Shown here: piece by piece, positions 13,071-25,697 of the stretch
How positions within the stretch are numbered: the first letter of the stretch is position 1
Layout: each line of letters opens with the position of its first letter
Notes under the pieces: model-generated
Told to the model about the DNA's origin: nothing
The model's database searches: none
The model's input: only the letters and a program-made list of their open reading frames with translations
DNA from: Pasteurella skyensis
GTDB taxonomy: Bacteria; Pseudomonadota; Gammaproteobacteria; Enterobacterales; Pasteurellaceae
DNA: 64,000 nt
Direction of reading: 5' to 3'
Assembly: GCF_013377295.1 (NCBI RefSeq)
Contig: NZ_CP016180.1
Span: 1 to 64,000 of the forward strand
Made by a program: the position numbers and the translations under genes

Positions 13071-13820
13071 TTAAATCATAATATTCAATTCCTTAGTATC
13101 AAATTCATCAGATAAAGGTTGATTGGTAATAATTGTATCAAATTCATTTATCGAACAAATATAAGCTTGTTGTGATTTATTCACTTTAGAATGATCGAAA
13201 ACAAGAATACTCTGCTCTGTTTTTGCCATTGCTTTCAGTTTGGTTTGCACTTCATCAAAATAGAAACAAGTAACCCCTTTTGTATGACTAACGCCTGCCG
13301 TAGAAATAAAAGCCTTTGTTGTACAAATATTATCAATCTCATTAGATAAGCTAATCGCATTCAATGCACTATTATGGCGAGAATACTGACCACCACACAG
13401 AATTAAATCACAATAGGGATATTCTTGTAATATCAGAAAAGTATTGATTGAACAGCAAACTGCTGTAAATTTTAAGGAGCGTGGAATTTGTGAAGCAATA
13501 AAAGGAATAGTAGAACCGCAGTCAAAGAAAACAACGTCATTTTCAACAAGTTGTGAAGCGGCTAATTTACCCACATACATTTTTTCAGCAATATTTTTGG
13601 TTTCTTGTTCTAAAATAACATAGTTATTTTGGCTATTAGCTTGGGGAGAATTAACAATATAACCCCCTAATAATGTAATCGAATCAGAATTTGAACTTAA
13701 GTCCCGTCTTATCGTCATTTCCGATACATTCAAGATTTCAGCCGCATCACGAAGATGTATTTTATCCATTTTTTTTAATAAGAAACTTAGCTGCTGAATG
13801 CGAGAATTTACTTTACTCAT
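13071..13820 (-). CDS. deoR: DeoR-family transcriptional repressor, probably DeoR
   Basis: A DeoR-type regulator of 249 residues. The N-terminal winged helix (about 5-57) contains HLRDAAEILNVSEMTIRRDL, and the C-terminal sugar-phosphate sensor domain shows VVFFDCGSTIPFI near 95. Similarity to E. coli DeoR runs along the whole length (LLGGYIV, FTAVCCSINTFL, GVTCFYFDE, VFDHSKVNKS), so the deoxyribose operon is the likely target. No deoCABD genes are in the window. Another DeoR-type sugar regulator remains possible. Confidence 0.8.
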   Translation of the reverse strand: MSKVNSRIQQLSFLLKKMDKIHLRDAAEILNVSEMTIRRDLSSNSDSITLLGGYIVNSPQANSQNNYVILEQETKNIAEKMYVGKLAASQLVENDVVFFDCGSTIPFIASQIPRSLKFTAVCCSINTFLILQEYPYCDLILCGGQYSRHNSALNAISLSNEIDNICTTKAFISTAGVSHTKGVTCFYFDEVQTKLKAMAKTEQSILVFDHSKVNKSQQAYICSINEFDTIITNQPLSDEFDTKELNIMI

Positions 13821-14045
13821 ATTATAAACCTTATATTTTTCATCTTGAATTATTATCTTATAAATTTAATAAAATTGGAATAGGAAGAAATAATTCAATT
13901 TATTTTAGTAAATAAATGCTATTTTTGAATAGTAGTGATGAGACTATATTGTGTTAATATTGACAATACAAATTGTAAAGAAAAGTTTTACCTCAGGCTA
14001 AGTAATATCTAGTTTTGTCTGTTGTTCTAAAAATAAGAGTAAATA

Positions 14046-14528
14046 ATGAAAATTTATATAGATGCCGATGCTTGTCCTAAAACATTGCGAGATTTTGTTT
14101 GTAAATCTGTAATGCGAACAAAAACCACAGCAATATTTGTGAGTAATAGTTTTATTAACTTGCCACGCTCTCCTTTTATTACTATAAAGGTTGTTGAGCA
14201 GGGTTTTGATATTGCTGATAACTATATTTTAGAAAAAGCACAAGCGAATGATTTAGTGGTAACTAGCGATATTCCATTAGCGAATGATTTGATTAGTAAA
14301 GGTGTGGCAGTAATTAACTTTAAAGGAGTAGAGTATAATAAGGATAATATCAAGCAAAGTTTAGGTATGCGTGATTTTATGGATATGATGCGTAGCACAG
14401 GAGTGCTTGAACCTTCTCAAATGGGTAAACAGAAACCTTTTTCTGATAAAGATAAAAAGACCTTTGCGGATACGTTTAATAGGTTACATACTAAATTAAG
14501 TAGAATGTTAAAAAATGACTTAAAATAG
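14046..14528 (+). CDS. YaiI/YqxD family protein (DUF188)
   Basis: A conserved protein of 160 residues whose biochemical role is not established. It begins MKIYIDADACPK, the family hallmark, which resembles the acidic active site of PIN-like nucleases. The conserved EQGFDIADNYI and VVTSDIPLANDLI segments follow. It closely matches the UPF0178 family (E. coli YaiI, 152 residues). It stands alone between the deoR-type gene and the S10 operon. Function should be treated as unknown. Confidence 0.85.
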   Translation: MKIYIDADACPKTLRDFVCKSVMRTKTTAIFVSNSFINLPRSPFITIKVVEQGFDIADNYILEKAQANDLVVTSDIPLANDLISKGVAVINFKGVEYNKDNIKQSLGMRDFMDMMRSTGVLEPSQMGKQKPFSDKDKKTFADTFNRLHTKLSRMLKNDLK

Positions 14529-14561
14529 ATCCTTTATTTACCTATTTAGTCTATTTATTAT

Positions 14562-14590
14562 TTGCTTTTTGTTTTTGAATGCAGTATCAT
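14562..14590 (+). promoter_or_regulatory. Promoter of the S10 ribosomal operon
   Basis: TTGCTT (14562-14567) and TATCAT (14585-14590) are separated by 17 bp. Transcription would start near 14597 and give a leader of about 184 nt, close to the roughly 170-nt E. coli S10 leader. Assigned by motif and spacing. Confidence 0.7.
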
Positions 14591-14596
14591 TATCGC

Positions 14597-15092
<496 letters not shown>

Positions 15093-15117
15093 TTGGGATA
15101 TTAAAGAGGTTATTACA

Positions 15118-15750
15118 ATGATTGGTTTAATCGGTCGTAAAGTAGGTATGACTCGCATCTTCACTGAAGACGGCGTTTCTGTACCAGTTACAGTTATCGA
15201 AGTTGAAGCCAACCGTGTTACTCAAGTTAAAACCCTTGAAACGGACGGCTACTGTGCAATTCAAGTTACAACTGGTACTAAAAAAGCTAGTCGTGTAACT
15301 AAGCCAGAAGCAGGTCATTTCGTGAAAGCAGGTGTTGAAGCTGGTCGCGGTTTATGGGAATTTCGTACTGAAGGTGAAACTCAAGAGTTCACTTTAGGTC
15401 AAGAAATCAAAGTGGACATCTTTAATGATGTTCCAAAAGTAGATGTTACAGGTACATCAAAAGGTAAAGGATTTGCAGGCGGTGTAAAACGCTGGAATTT
15501 CCGTACTCAAGATGCTACGCATGGTAACTCTTTATCACATCGTGTACTTGGGTCAATTGGTCAATGCCAAACTCCAGGTCGAGTGTTTAAAGGTAAAAAA
15601 ATGGCTGGACACTTAGGTGCTGAACGTGTAACTGTTCAATCACTTGAAGTTGTTCGTGTAGATGCTGAACGTAACTTACTATTAGTAAAAGGATCTGTTC
15701 CTGGTGCTATCAATGGTAATGTTATTGTCAAACCAGCTGTTAAAGCATAA
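15118..15750 (+). CDS. rplC: 50S ribosomal protein L3
   Basis: L3 binds 23S rRNA near its 3' end and reaches the peptidyl transferase centre. It has 210 residues (E. coli 209). The central loop with [13 protein letters not shown] and the preceding SIGQCQTPG holds the glutamine that PrmB methylates in E. coli. Second gene of the S10 operon, 15 bp before rplD. Confidence 0.99.
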   Translation: MIGLIGRKVGMTRIFTEDGVSVPVTVIEVEANRVTQVKTLETDGYCAIQVTTGTKKASRVTKPEAGHFVKAGVEAGRGLWEFRTEGETQEFTLGQEIKVDIFNDVPKVDVTGTSKGKGFAGGVKRWNFRTQDATHGNSLSHRVLGSIGQCQTPGRVFKGKKMAGHLGAERVTVQSLEVVRVDAERNLLLVKGSVPGAINGNVIVKPAVKA

Positions 15751-15765
15751 GTCTAGGAGATAGAG

Positions 15766-16371
15766 ATGGAATTAGTAACTAAAGATGCAGGAAGTGCATT
15801 GACTGTTTCTGAAACTACCTTCGGACGTGAGTTTAACGAAGCATTAGTTCATCAAGTAGTTGTTGCATACGCAGCAGGTGCTCGTCAAGGAACTCGTGCA
15901 CAAAAAACTCGTGCTGAAGTGTCTGGTTCAGGTAAAAAACCTTGGCGTCAAAAGGGTACTGGTCGTGCTCGTGCAGGTAATGTTAAGTCGCCAATCTGGC
16001 GTTCTGGTGGCGTTACTTTCGCAGCTAAACCACAAGACCATAGCCAAAAAGTAAACAAAAAGATGTACCGTGGTGCAATTAAAAGCATTCTTTCTGAATT
16101 AGTTCGTCAAGAACGTTTAGTAGTTGTTGAGAAATTTGAAATTGATGCACCAAAAACGAAAGTTTTAGTACAAAAATTAAAAGAAATGGCATTAGATGAT
16201 GCACTAATCATCACAGGTGAAGTAAATGAAAATTTATTCTTAGCTGCTCGTAACTTATATAAAGTTGATGTACGAGACGTTCAAGGTATTGATCCTGTAA
16301 GTTTAATTGCTTTTGAAAAAGTAGTTATTACTGCTGATGCTATTAAGCAAATTGAGGAGATGTTAGCATGA
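15766..16371 (+). CDS. rplD: 50S ribosomal protein L4
   Basis: L4 lines the peptide exit tunnel. In enterobacteria it also represses its own S10 operon by binding the leader and, with NusA, causing attenuation. It has 201 residues, the same as E. coli. The tunnel loop is recognisable around 45-75 ([20 protein letters not shown]). The stop overlaps the rplW start by four bases (ATGA), which implies translational coupling. Confidence 0.99.
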   Translation: MELVTKDAGSALTVSETTFGREFNEALVHQVVVAYAAGARQGTRAQKTRAEVSGSGKKPWRQKGTGRARAGNVKSPIWRSGGVTFAAKPQDHSQKVNKKMYRGAIKSILSELVRQERLVVVEKFEIDAPKTKVLVQKLKEMALDDALIITGEVNENLFLAARNLYKVDVRDVQGIDPVSLIAFEKVVITADAIKQIEEMLA

Positions 16372-16670
16372 TGCAAGAAGAACGTTTGCTAAAAGTGCTT
16401 AAAGCACCTCATATCTCTGAAAAAGCGACAAACAATGCAGAAAAAGCAAATACAATCGTATTTAAAGTTGCACTAGATGCAAATAAAGTAGAAATTGCAA
16501 ATGCGGTTGAACAACTTTTTGAAGTTAAAGTGGATTCTGTAAGTACTGTGGTAGTTAAAGGTAAAACTAAACGTCGTGGTGCTAGAATGGGTCGTCGTAG
16601 TGACTGGAAAAAAGCTTATGTAACACTTGAAGAAGGCCAAGAATTGGACTTCGCAGGTAGTGCAGAGTAA
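16368..16670 (+). CDS. rplW: 50S ribosomal protein L23
   Basis: L23 sits at the tunnel exit and docks trigger factor and the signal recognition particle. It has 100 residues as in E. coli. The first of two adjacent ATGs is chosen because it gives the family length and the four-base overlap with rplD. The glutamate in the conserved exit-loop region and the [13 protein letters not shown] segment near 75-87 are present. Confidence 0.98.
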   Translation: MMQEERLLKVLKAPHISEKATNNAEKANTIVFKVALDANKVEIANAVEQLFEVKVDSVSTVVVKGKTKRRGARMGRRSDWKKAYVTLEEGQELDFAGSAE

Positions 16671-16691
16671 TAACGGAGGAATAAAAATATT

Positions 16692-17513
16692 ATGGCTATA
16701 GTAAAATGTAAGCCGACCTCCGCTGGTCGTCGTCACGTAGTTAAAATTGTTAACGCAGATCTTCATAAGGGTAAACCTTATGCCCCACTTTTAGATACTA
16801 AATCTAAAACTGGTGGACGTAACAATTTTGGTCGTATTACTACTCGTCACATCGGTGGTGGACATAAACAACACTATCGTATTATTGACTTTAAACGTAA
16901 CAAACTTGATATCGTTGGTACAGTTGAGCGTTTAGAATATGATCCAAATCGTTCTGCGAATATCGCATTAGTACTTTATAAAGATGGTGAACGTCGTTAT
17001 ATCTTAGCACCTAAAGGTCTTTCTGCAGGTGATCAAGTTCAAGCGGGTAGTTTAGCACCAATTAAAGTAGGTAATGCATTACCTATGCGTAATATTCCAG
17101 TAGGTACAACAGTACATAACGTAGAATTAAAGCCTGGTAAAGGTGGTCAAATTGCACGTTCTGCTGGTGCTTACGTACAAATTATTGCTCGTGAAGGTAA
17201 TTATGTAACTTTACGTCTTCGCTCAGGTGAAATGCGTAAGGTATTAGCTGAGTGTTCTGCGACTATCGGTGAAGTAGGTAACTCAGAGCATATGCTTCGC
17301 GTCCTTGGTAAAGCTGGAGCAAGCCGTTGGAGAGGTATTCGTCCAACAGTTCGTGGTACAGCAATGAACCCTGTTGATCACCCACATGGTGGTGGTGAAG
17401 GTCGTAACTTTGGTAAACACCCAGTTACTCCTTGGGGTATTCAGACCAAAGGTAAAAAGACTCGTCACAACAAACGTACAGATAAGTTTATTGTACGCCG
17501 TCGTGGCAAGTAA
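16692..17513 (+). CDS. rplB: 50S ribosomal protein L2
   Basis: L2 is a primary 23S rRNA binder needed for subunit joining and peptidyl transfer. It has 273 residues, the E. coli length. The conserved C-terminal segment with [15 protein letters not shown] (about 223-237) contains the histidine studied for peptidyl transferase function. It lies 21 bp after rplW and 30 bp before rpsS. Confidence 0.99.
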   Translation: MAIVKCKPTSAGRRHVVKIVNADLHKGKPYAPLLDTKSKTGGRNNFGRITTRHIGGGHKQHYRIIDFKRNKLDIVGTVERLEYDPNRSANIALVLYKDGERRYILAPKGLSAGDQVQAGSLAPIKVGNALPMRNIPVGTTVHNVELKPGKGGQIARSAGAYVQIIAREGNYVTLRLRSGEMRKVLAECSATIGEVGNSEHMLRVLGKAGASRWRGIRPTVRGTAMNPVDHPHGGGEGRNFGKHPVTPWGIQTKGKKTRHNKRTDKFIVRRRGK

Positions 17514-17543
17514 TATTTTTTAAATTAAATAAAGAGGTAAGCC

Positions 17544-17819
17544 ATGCCACGTTCTCTCAAGAAGGGTCCTTTCCTTGACCTACACTTGTTGAAGAAGGTA
17601 GAGAAGGCGGTGGAAAGCGGGGATAAAAAACCAATTAAAACTTGGTCCCGTCGTTCAATGATCATTCCACAAATGATCGGATTGACCATCGCAGTCCATA
17701 ATGGTCGTCAGCATGTTCCAGTTTATGTATCTGATGAAATGATCGGACATAAACTCGGTGAATTTGCCCCGACTCGTACATATCGCGGTCACGTCGCAGA
17801 TAAGAAAGCTAAGAAATAA
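17544..17819 (+). CDS. rpsS: 30S ribosomal protein S19
   Basis: S19 binds 16S rRNA in the 30S head with S13 and contacts the A-site tRNA region. It has 91 residues (E. coli 92), starting [18 protein letters not shown], and carries the conserved [20 protein letters not shown] core. It is tightly placed in the S10 operon, 10 bp before rplV. Confidence 0.98.
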   Translation: MPRSLKKGPFLDLHLLKKVEKAVESGDKKPIKTWSRRSMIIPQMIGLTIAVHNGRQHVPVYVSDEMIGHKLGEFAPTRTYRGHVADKKAKK

Positions 17820-17826
17820 GAGGTAG

Positions 17827-18162
<336 letters not shown>

Positions 18163-18179
18163 TCAGTAGGAGAATAGCA

Positions 18180-18881
18180 ATGGGTCAAAAAGTACATCCA
18201 AATGGTATTCGCCTAGGCATAGTTAAGCCTTGGAACTCTACTTGGTTCGCGAATACACAAGATTTCGCTGATAATTTAGAAGGCGATTTCAAAGTCCGTC
18301 AATTTTTAAATAAACAGTTAGCAAGTGCTTCAGTTTCACGTATCACAATTGAACGTCCAGCTAAAAGCATTCGTGTAACTATTCACACAGCTCGCCCAGG
18401 TATCGTTATCGGTAAAAAAGGTGAAGACGTTGAAAAATTGAGAAATGCAGTTGCGAAAATCGCAGGTGTTCCAGCTCAAATCAACATTGCTGAAGTGAAA
18501 AAACCAGAACTAGATGCAAAATTAGTTGCAGATGGTATCGCTTCTCAACTAGAACGTCGTGTAATGTTCCGTCGTGCAATGAAACGTGCAGTACAAAACG
18601 CTATGCGTTTAGGTGCTAAAGGTATCAAAGTTGAAGTAAGTGGTCGTTTAGGTGGTGCAGAAATCGCACGTTCAGAGTGGTATCGTGAAGGTCGAGTGCC
18701 TCTACATACACTTCGTGCAGACATCGATTACAACACTGCAGAAGCTCACACAACATACGGTATTATCGGTGTTAAAGTGTGGATCTTTAAAGGTGAAGTT
18801 CTTGGTGGAATGACTGCAGTGATGGAATCAGAAAAACAACCTGAGAAGCCTCGCAAAGGTCCTCGCAAAGGTCGTAAATAA
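18180..18881 (+). CDS. rpsC: 30S ribosomal protein S3
   Basis: S3 forms part of the mRNA entry tunnel and its helicase activity. It has 233 residues, as in E. coli. The KH domain motif is [13 protein letters not shown] at about 76-88, and the C-terminal domain contains [20 protein letters not shown]. The tail is basic and Pro-rich. The gene is 12 bp before rplP. Confidence 0.99.
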   Translation: MGQKVHPNGIRLGIVKPWNSTWFANTQDFADNLEGDFKVRQFLNKQLASASVSRITIERPAKSIRVTIHTARPGIVIGKKGEDVEKLRNAVAKIAGVPAQINIAEVKKPELDAKLVADGIASQLERRVMFRRAMKRAVQNAMRLGAKGIKVEVSGRLGGAEIARSEWYREGRVPLHTLRADIDYNTAEAHTTYGIIGVKVWIFKGEVLGGMTAVMESEKQPEKPRKGPRKGRK

Positions 18882-18893
18882 GGAGATCACTGA

Positions 18894-19303
<410 letters not shown>

Positions 19304-19304
<1 letters not shown>

Positions 19305-19495
19305 TGAAAGCTCAAGAACTACGTGAAAAAAGTGTTGAAGAGCTGAATGCTGAATTGGTTAACTTGTTAGGTGAGCAATTCAAGTTGCGTATGCAAGCAG
19401 CCACCGGTCAGCTTCAACAAACCCACCAGTTAAAGCAAGTGCGTCGTAGTATTGCACAAGTAAAAACTATATTAACTGAAAAGGCGGGTGAGTAA
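19304..19495 (+). CDS. rpmC: 50S ribosomal protein L29
   Basis: L29 is a small two-helix protein at the tunnel exit beside L23. It has 63 residues, the E. coli length, starting [18 protein letters not shown] and with the basic second helix at about 42-60. It overlaps rplP by one base, and its stop directly abuts the rpsQ start (TAAATG). Confidence 0.97.
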
Positions 19496-19756
19496 ATGAC
19501 TGATAAAATTCGTACAGTACAAGGTAAAGTAGTTAGCGATAAAATGAATAAATCATTCACAATCGCAATTGAACGTACCGTAAAACATCCATTATATGGA
19601 AAATTTATGCGTCGTACTACAAAGCTTCATGTACATGATGAAAATAACGAAGCTAAAGTAGGTGATTTAGTAGAAATTAAAGAGTGTCGTCCACTCTCTA
19701 AAACTAAATCTTGGACTCTAGTTCGTGTAGTTGAGAAAGCGGTTATTGTTGACTAA
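19496..19756 (+). CDS. rpsQ: 30S ribosomal protein S17
   Basis: S17 is an early-binding OB-fold protein of the 30S body. It has 86 residues (E. coli 84), with the conserved [16 protein letters not shown] and [16 protein letters not shown] segments. It is the last gene of the S10 operon here, because an intrinsic terminator follows within 30 bp. Confidence 0.98.
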   Translation: MTDKIRTVQGKVVSDKMNKSFTIAIERTVKHPLYGKFMRRTTKLHVHDENNEAKVGDLVEIKECRPLSKTKSWTLVRVVEKAVIVD

Positions 19757-19779
19757 TTTCCTACTACAATAAAATTAAG

Positions 19780-19810
19780 AAGACCTAGCATATTACGTTA
19801 GGTCTTTTTT
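19780..19810 (+). terminator. Terminator of the S10 operon
   Basis: Stem AAGACCTA (19780-19787) with TAGGTCTT (19799-19806), followed by a T run. It separates the S10 operon from the spc operon. Confidence 0.85.
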
Positions 19811-19846
19811 ATTTTGCAAAATTTTGGAAGAATGTGACCGCTTGGT
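19811..19846 (-). repeat. Uptake-signal motif, near-canonical
   Basis: Read on the minus strand, CCAAGCGGTCACATTC is followed by a tail with ATTTTGCAAAAT. This is the closest match in the window to the Actinobacillus-type consensus ACAAGCGGTC. It lies just beyond the S10 terminator in the 354-bp gap between the S10 and spc operons. Confidence 0.8.
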
Positions 19847-20010
19847 TTTTGAGCAGCTCTGAATATATAGTAATTTTAGTAAATAAAAATTAAATTGTTA
19901 TTATTTACGTTACAAATTTTACAGGAAACTTAACTTTTCTCTGTATTGTTACATATTTTCTTTACTTAAAATCATACAGTCATTTTTTACATACTTTTTG
20001 CAATTTTATC

Positions 20011-20040
20011 TTGTGATATTTAGATAGGTAGTGCTATAAT
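20011..20040 (+). promoter_or_regulatory. Promoter of the spc ribosomal operon
   Basis: TTGTGA (20011-20016) and TATAAT (20035-20040) are 18 bp apart, with an extended -10 TG (TGCTATAAT). Transcription would begin near 20047, leaving a leader of about 65 nt. That leader contains a short CCC/GGG hairpin at about 20073-20085 ahead of rplN. The rest of the gap from 19847 to 20010 is AT-rich with nothing recognisable. Confidence 0.8.
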
Positions 20041-20098
20041 GCACAGCCTTATCTTGTATATAGGTAAGTTCGTCCCGAAAGGGTGTTTTTTAATTTAG

Positions 20099-20482
<384 letters not shown>

Positions 20483-20492
20483 GGAGAATAAA

Positions 20493-20804
20493 ATGGCTGC
20501 AAAAATCCGTCAAAATGATGAAGTTATTGTTCTTACCGGAAAAGATAAAGGTAAGCGTGGTAAGGTAACTAAAGTGTTACCAAACGGTAAACTATTTGTT
20601 GAAGGGATCAATATGATCACTAAACACGAAAAACCAGTCCCAGCTTTAAATAAAGAGGGTGGTATCGTGAAAAAAGAAGCTGCAATCCAAGCGTCAAATG
20701 TTGCTATCTTTAATCCAACAACAAACAAAGCTGACCGTGTAGGTTTTAGAATTGAAGACGGCAAAAAAGTTCGTTTCTTCAAATCTAATAATGAAATTAT
20801 TTAA
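20493..20804 (+). CDS. rplX: 50S ribosomal protein L24
   Basis: L24 is an initiator of 50S assembly and binds 23S rRNA near the 5' end. It has 103 residues (E. coli 104). The KOW motif is [20 protein letters not shown] at about 8-27. It lies between rplN and rplE with short gaps. Confidence 0.98.
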   Translation: MAAKIRQNDEVIVLTGKDKGKRGKVTKVLPNGKLFVEGINMITKHEKPVPALNKEGGIVKKEAAIQASNVAIFNPTTNKADRVGFRIEDGKKVRFFKSNNEII

Positions 20805-20821
20805 CTAATTGGAGTAATGTG

Positions 20822-21361
20822 ATGGCGAAACTGCATGATTATTACAGAGAACAAGTAGTTAATGAATTGAAAGAAAAATTCAACTACTCGTCTGTCATGC
20901 AAGTCCCACGAATCGAAAAGATAACCCTGAATATGGGTGTGGGTGAAGCATTGACCGATAAAAAATTGTTAGAGAATGCGGTAGCAGATCTAACAGCGAT
21001 TAGCGGTCAAAAACCTTTAATTACTAAAGCTCGTAAATCAGTTGCTGGCTTTAAAATCCGTCAGGGATATCCAATCGGATGTAAAGTGACCCTACGTGGT
21101 GAGCGTATGTGGGAATTCTTTGAAAGATTGGTTACGATTGCTGTTCCTCGTGTTCGAGATTTTCGTGGTTTAAGCGTAAAATCTTTTGATGGACGTGGTA
21201 ATTACAGTATGGGTGTTCGTGAACAAATCATTTTCCCAGAAATTGATTATGATAAAGTTGATCGTGTACGTGGTTTAGATATCACTATTACAACAACAGC
21301 GAACAGTGATGAAGAAGGTCAAGCGTTATTAGCTGCCTTTAATTTCCCATTCCGTAAATAA
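20822..21361 (+). CDS. rplE: 50S ribosomal protein L5
   Basis: L5 binds 5S rRNA and makes the B1b bridge with S13. From the ATG at 20822 it has 179 residues, the E. coli length ([13 protein letters not shown]). An in-frame GTG directly before it is not used, since GGAG spacing favours the ATG. The conserved [20 protein letters not shown] and RDFRGL segments are present. Confidence 0.98.
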   Translation: MAKLHDYYREQVVNELKEKFNYSSVMQVPRIEKITLNMGVGEALTDKKLLENAVADLTAISGQKPLITKARKSVAGFKIRQGYPIGCKVTLRGERMWEFFERLVTIAVPRVRDFRGLSVKSFDGRGNYSMGVREQIIFPEIDYDKVDRVRGLDITITTTANSDEEGQALLAAFNFPFRK

Positions 21362-21372
21362 GGTAGGTTATC

Positions 21373-21678
21373 GTGGCAAAAAAATCAATGATTGCACGAG
21401 ATGTTAAACGTGCTAAATTAGCTGATAAATTCTACGCAAAACGTCAAGAATTAAAAGGCATTATTGCTAATGTTAATTCTTCTGATGAAGAGCGTTGGGA
21501 TGCGGTGTTAAAATTACAAGGTCTTCCTCGTGATTCTAGTACAAGCCGTCAGCGTAACCGTTGTCGTCAAACTGGTCGTCCTCACGGAGTGCTTCGCAAG
21601 TTTGGCTTAAGCCGTATTAAGGTTCGTGAAGCAGCAATGCGTGGAGAAATCCCAGGCCTTAAAAAAGCTAGTTGGTAA
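21373..21678 (+). CDS. rpsN: 30S ribosomal protein S14
   Basis: S14 is a head protein of the 30S subunit. It has 101 residues from a GTG start (21373), matching E. coli S14. It is the long, zinc-independent type: the C-terminal [14 protein letters not shown] lacks the two CxxC pairs of the zinc form. It lies 36 bp before rpsH. Confidence 0.97.
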   Translation: MAKKSMIARDVKRAKLADKFYAKRQELKGIIANVNSSDEERWDAVLKLQGLPRDSSTSRQRNRCRQTGRPHGVLRKFGLSRIKVREAAMRGEIPGLKKASW

Positions 21679-21714
21679 TCACCTCTTTTATATTGGAATC
21701 ATGGGAGTAAATAC

Positions 21715-22107
21715 ATGAGCATGCAAGATCCAATCGCAGATATGCTAACTCGTATTCGTAACGGGCAAGCTGCGAACAAAGTTGCTATCAGTATGCCTTC
21801 ATCCAAGCTAAAAGTTGCTATTGCTAACGTTTTGGCTGAAGAAGGCTTTGTTGAGAGCTTTAAAATTTTAGAAGGCGTCAAGCCTGAATTGGAAATTACT
21901 TTAAAATATTTCCAAAATAAACCAGTTGTAGAAAAAATTCAACGAGTGAGCCGTCCAGGTCTTCGTATTTATAAACGTAAAGACGAGTTACCAAAAGTAA
22001 TGGGTGGATTAGGTATTGCTGTTGTTTCTACATCTCAAGGTGTTATGACTGACCGAGCTGCTCGTAAAGCAGGATTGGGCGGTGAAATCATCTGTTATGT
22101 CGCTTAA
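21715..22107 (+). CDS. rpsH: 30S ribosomal protein S8
   Basis: S8 is a central 16S rRNA binder and, in E. coli, the translational repressor of the spc operon acting at rplE. It has 130 residues as in E. coli, with the conserved C-terminal [20 protein letters not shown]. Whether the repressor site exists around the rplX-rplE junction here could not be judged by eye. Confidence 0.99.
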   Translation: MSMQDPIADMLTRIRNGQAANKVAISMPSSKLKVAIANVLAEEGFVESFKILEGVKPELEITLKYFQNKPVVEKIQRVSRPGLRIYKRKDELPKVMGGLGIAVVSTSQGVMTDRAARKAGLGGEIICYVA

Positions 22108-22122
22108 TAAGGGGTAGGAAGA

Positions 22123-22656
22123 ATGTCTCGTGTCGCAAAAGCACCTGTTAATATTCCTGCCGGCGTTGAGGTAAAACTTGACGGACAGTTATTAACAGTG
22201 AAAGGTAAAAACGGTGAGTTGTCTCGTACAATTCACAATGCAGTTGAAGTAAACCAAGATGCTGGAGTATTAACATTCACACCTCAAGCAGGTGTTGTGA
22301 ATGCAAATGCTCAAGCTGGTACTGCTAGAGCATTAGTTAATGCTATGGTTATCGGTGTTACAGAAGGCTTTACTAAAAAATTGCAGTTGGTGGGTGTTGG
22401 TTATAGAGCACAAGTTAAAGGTAACGTAGTTGCGTTGAACTTAGGCTTTTCACATCCGATTGATCATCAGTTGCCTACAGGTGTAACTGCTGAATGTCCA
22501 TCACAAACAGAAATTGTTTTAAGAGGTGCAGACAAACAGCTAGTTGGCCAAGTGGCAGCTAATATTCGTGCATACCGCCGTCCTGAGCCTTACAAAGGTA
22601 AAGGTGTACGTTACTCTGATGAAGTAGTACGTACAAAAGAGGCTAAGAAAAAATAA
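22123..22656 (+). CDS. rplF: 50S ribosomal protein L6
   Basis: L6 lies near the factor-binding centre of the 50S subunit. It has 177 residues, the E. coli length, built of two similar alpha/beta domains. The C-terminal [16 protein letters not shown] is conserved. It follows rpsH by 15 bp and precedes rplR by 14 bp. Confidence 0.99.
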   Translation: MSRVAKAPVNIPAGVEVKLDGQLLTVKGKNGELSRTIHNAVEVNQDAGVLTFTPQAGVVNANAQAGTARALVNAMVIGVTEGFTKKLQLVGVGYRAQVKGNVVALNLGFSHPIDHQLPTGVTAECPSQTEIVLRGADKQLVGQVAANIRAYRRPEPYKGKGVRYSDEVVRTKEAKKK

Positions 22657-22670
22657 GGTAAGGTAACACT

Positions 22671-23539
<869 letters not shown>

Positions 23540-23545
23540 TTGAAT

Positions 23546-23725
23546 ATGGCAAAAACGATTAAAGTAACTCAAACTCGGAGCTCAATTGCGCGTTTACCAA
23601 AGCATAAAGCAACGTTAAAAGGTTTAGGCCTTCGTCATATTCGACACACAGTGGAACTTGAAGATACTCCAGCAGTTCGTGGAATGATCAACCAAGTTTC
23701 ATATATGGTTAAAGTTGAGGAGTAA
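23546..23725 (+). CDS. rpmD: 50S ribosomal protein L30
   Basis: L30 is a small 50S protein. From the ATG at 23546 it has 59 residues, as in E. coli, starting [24 protein letters not shown] two codons upstream would give a non-family extension and is rejected. The stop is four bases before the rplO start. Confidence 0.97.
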
Positions 23726-23729
23726 TAGA

Positions 23730-24164
23730 ATGCGTTTAAACTCTCTATCTCCAGCAGAAGGTGCTAAACATAGCAGTAAGCGTGTAGGTCGTGGGATCGG
23801 TTCTGGTTTAGGAAAAACTGGTGGTCGTGGTCACAAAGGGCAAAAATCTCGTTCTGGTGGCGGTGTTCGTCGTGGGTTCGAAGGTGGTCAAATGCCTTTA
23901 TACCGTCGTTTACCAAAATTTGGTTTTACGTCATTAAAATCTTTACGTACTGCTGAAATTCGTTTAGATGAATTAGCAAAAGTGGATGGTGATGTTATTA
24001 CTTTAGACACACTTAAAGCGGCTAATTTAGTAACAAAAGATATTTTATCTGCAAAAGTGATTTTATCAGGTAAAATTGAAAAAGCAGTCACAGTTAAAGG
24101 TTTACGTATCACTAAAGGTGCAAAAGCTGCTATCGAAGCTGCTGGTGGAACAATCGAGGAATAA
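23730..24164 (+). CDS. rplO: 50S ribosomal protein L15
   Basis: L15 is a late assembly protein with a long basic N-terminal extension that penetrates the 50S core. It has 144 residues from the ATG at 23730 ([11 protein letters not shown]), the E. coli length. The Gly/Arg/Lys-rich stretch (about 21-54) is typical. An earlier in-frame start overlapping rpmD is rejected. It is three bases before secY. Confidence 0.98.
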   Translation: MRLNSLSPAEGAKHSSKRVGRGIGSGLGKTGGRGHKGQKSRSGGGVRRGFEGGQMPLYRRLPKFGFTSLKSLRTAEIRLDELAKVDGDVITLDTLKAANLVTKDILSAKVILSGKIEKAVTVKGLRITKGAKAAIEAAGGTIEE

Positions 24165-24167
24165 TCA

Positions 24168-25484
24168 ATGGCAAAGCAACCAGGATATAAAGGAAATAAC
24201 ACACAAAAAGGTTCCAGTGAACTAAAATCTAGACTATTGTTTGTTTTATTTGCATTAGTCGTTTTTAGACTTGGATCTTTTATTCCTGTTCCTGGTATTG
24301 ATGCTTCTGTTTTATCCGAATTAATTCAACAACAACAAGGTACCATCATTGATATGTTTAACATGTTCTCTGGTGGTGCTTTGAGTAGAGCCTCTATTTT
24401 TGCGTTAGGTATTATGCCTTATATCTCTGCTTCTATCATTATTCAGTTACTAACTGCCATTCATCCGGCATTAGCTGAATTAAAAAAAGAAGGAGCGGCA
24501 GGACAGCGTAAAATTAGTAAATATACAAGATACTCTACTCTCTTGTTAGCATTTATTCAGTCTGTTGGTATATCGTTTGCATTACCAAATATGATTCAAG
24601 GGCTTGTTCCAAATCCTGATATGTTGTTCTATATTACAGCAATTATCAGTTTAGTTACTGGAACAATGTTTTTGATGTGGTTAGGTGAGCAAATTACTGA
24701 ACGTGGTGTTGGGAATGGAATTTCTCTTATTATCTTTGCAGGGATTGTTGCAGGATTACCAGGTACAATAGGACAGACGGTTGAGCAAGCTCGTCAAGGT
24801 GAAATATCTTTGATTGTACTGTTATTAATTGCAGTAGTTGCTTTTGCTATTACATATTTTGTTGTATTCGTTGAGCGTGGTCAAAGAAGAATCGTAGTTA
24901 ATTATGCAAGTCGTCAGCAAGGAAGAATGATGATGCCTGCGAAATCTTCACATTTGCCGTTAAAGGTAAATATGGCTGGTGTAATCCCAGCTATTTTTGC
25001 ATCAAGTATTATTCTTTTTCCTGCAACTGTTGTAAAATGGTTCGGAGAGAATGAAGGTTTTGAATGGTTGTCTGATATTTCATTATTATTACAACCAGGT
25101 CAGCCATTATACATTGTACTATTTACAATGGCTGTAATATTCTTTGCTTTCTTTTATACAAGTATGCAAAATAATCCACGTGATATTGCGGATAATTTGA
25201 AAAAATCAGGTGCGTTTGTACCAGGTTATAGACCAGGAGAACAAACATCTCGTCATATTGACAAAGTAATGACTCGTATTACCTTAATTGGTGGTTTGTA
25301 TATTGCTTTTGTTTGTTTGGTCCCTTATATCGTGACATCATTGTGGAAAGTGCCATTTAATTTAGGTGGTACATCTCTTCTGATTGTTGTGGTAGTAATT
25401 ATGGACTTTATAGCACAGGTTCAAAGTCATTTAATGTCTTTACAGTATGACTCTGTGTTAAAGAAAGCCAATTTGAAAGGTTAA
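24168..25484 (+). CDS. secY: Protein translocase subunit SecY
   Basis: SecY is the channel of the SecYEG translocon in the inner membrane, which exports unfolded proteins such as the adhesins of this window. It has 438 residues (E. coli 443) with ten membrane helices. The plug and pore regions near TM2, and the cytoplasmic C5 loop [18 protein letters not shown] that contacts SecA and ribosomes, are conserved. It sits in the spc operon after rplO, as in other gammaproteobacteria. Confidence 0.99.
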   Translation: MAKQPGYKGNNTQKGSSELKSRLLFVLFALVVFRLGSFIPVPGIDASVLSELIQQQQGTIIDMFNMFSGGALSRASIFALGIMPYISASIIIQLLTAIHPALAELKKEGAAGQRKISKYTRYSTLLLAFIQSVGISFALPNMIQGLVPNPDMLFYITAIISLVTGTMFLMWLGEQITERGVGNGISLIIFAGIVAGLPGTIGQTVEQARQGEISLIVLLLIAVVAFAITYFVVFVERGQRRIVVNYASRQQGRMMMPAKSSHLPLKVNMAGVIPAIFASSIILFPATVVKWFGENEGFEWLSDISLLLQPGQPLYIVLFTMAVIFFAFFYTSMQNNPRDIADNLKKSGAFVPGYRPGEQTSRHIDKVMTRITLIGGLYIAFVCLVPYIVTSLWKVPFNLGGTSLLIVVVVIMDFIAQVQSHLMSLQYDSVLKKANLKG

Positions 25485-25523
25485 AGATAATAATCTTTAC
25501 TTTAGGAAAAGAAAGGATAAGCA

Positions 25524-25637
25524 ATGAAAGTTCGTGCTTCAGTTAAGAAATTATGTCGTAATTGTCGAATTGTTAGACGTTCAGGCGTGGTTCGTGTGAT
25601 TTGTTCTGAACCAAAACATAAACAACGTCAAGGTTAA
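25524..25637 (+). CDS. rpmJ: 50S ribosomal protein L36
   Basis: L36 is a very small zinc-binding 50S protein, too short for routine gene finding. It has 37 residues, starting [15 protein letters not shown]. The zinc ligands are Cys11, Cys14, Cys27 and His32. One residue is missing between Cys27 and the EPKHK tail compared with the 38-residue E. coli form. AAGGATAAGC precedes the ATG. It is the last gene of the spc operon, 39 bp after secY. Confidence 0.95.
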   Translation: MKVRASVKKLCRNCRIVRRSGVVRVICSEPKHKQRQG

Positions 25638-25650
25638 TCGGTATTCTTTC

Positions 25651-25679
25651 TTGCAAAAAATAAGCTGAGCGGTTATACT
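25651..25679 (+). promoter_or_regulatory. Promoter of the alpha ribosomal operon
   Basis: TTGCAA (25651-25656) and TATACT (25674-25679) are separated by 17 bp, just after rpmJ. This is where E. coli also has its alpha operon promoter. An AGCTGA/TCAGCT inverted repeat overlaps the -10 box (25663-25687). Confidence 0.7.
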
Positions 25680-25697
25680 GTTCAGCTAGTTTCGTCT

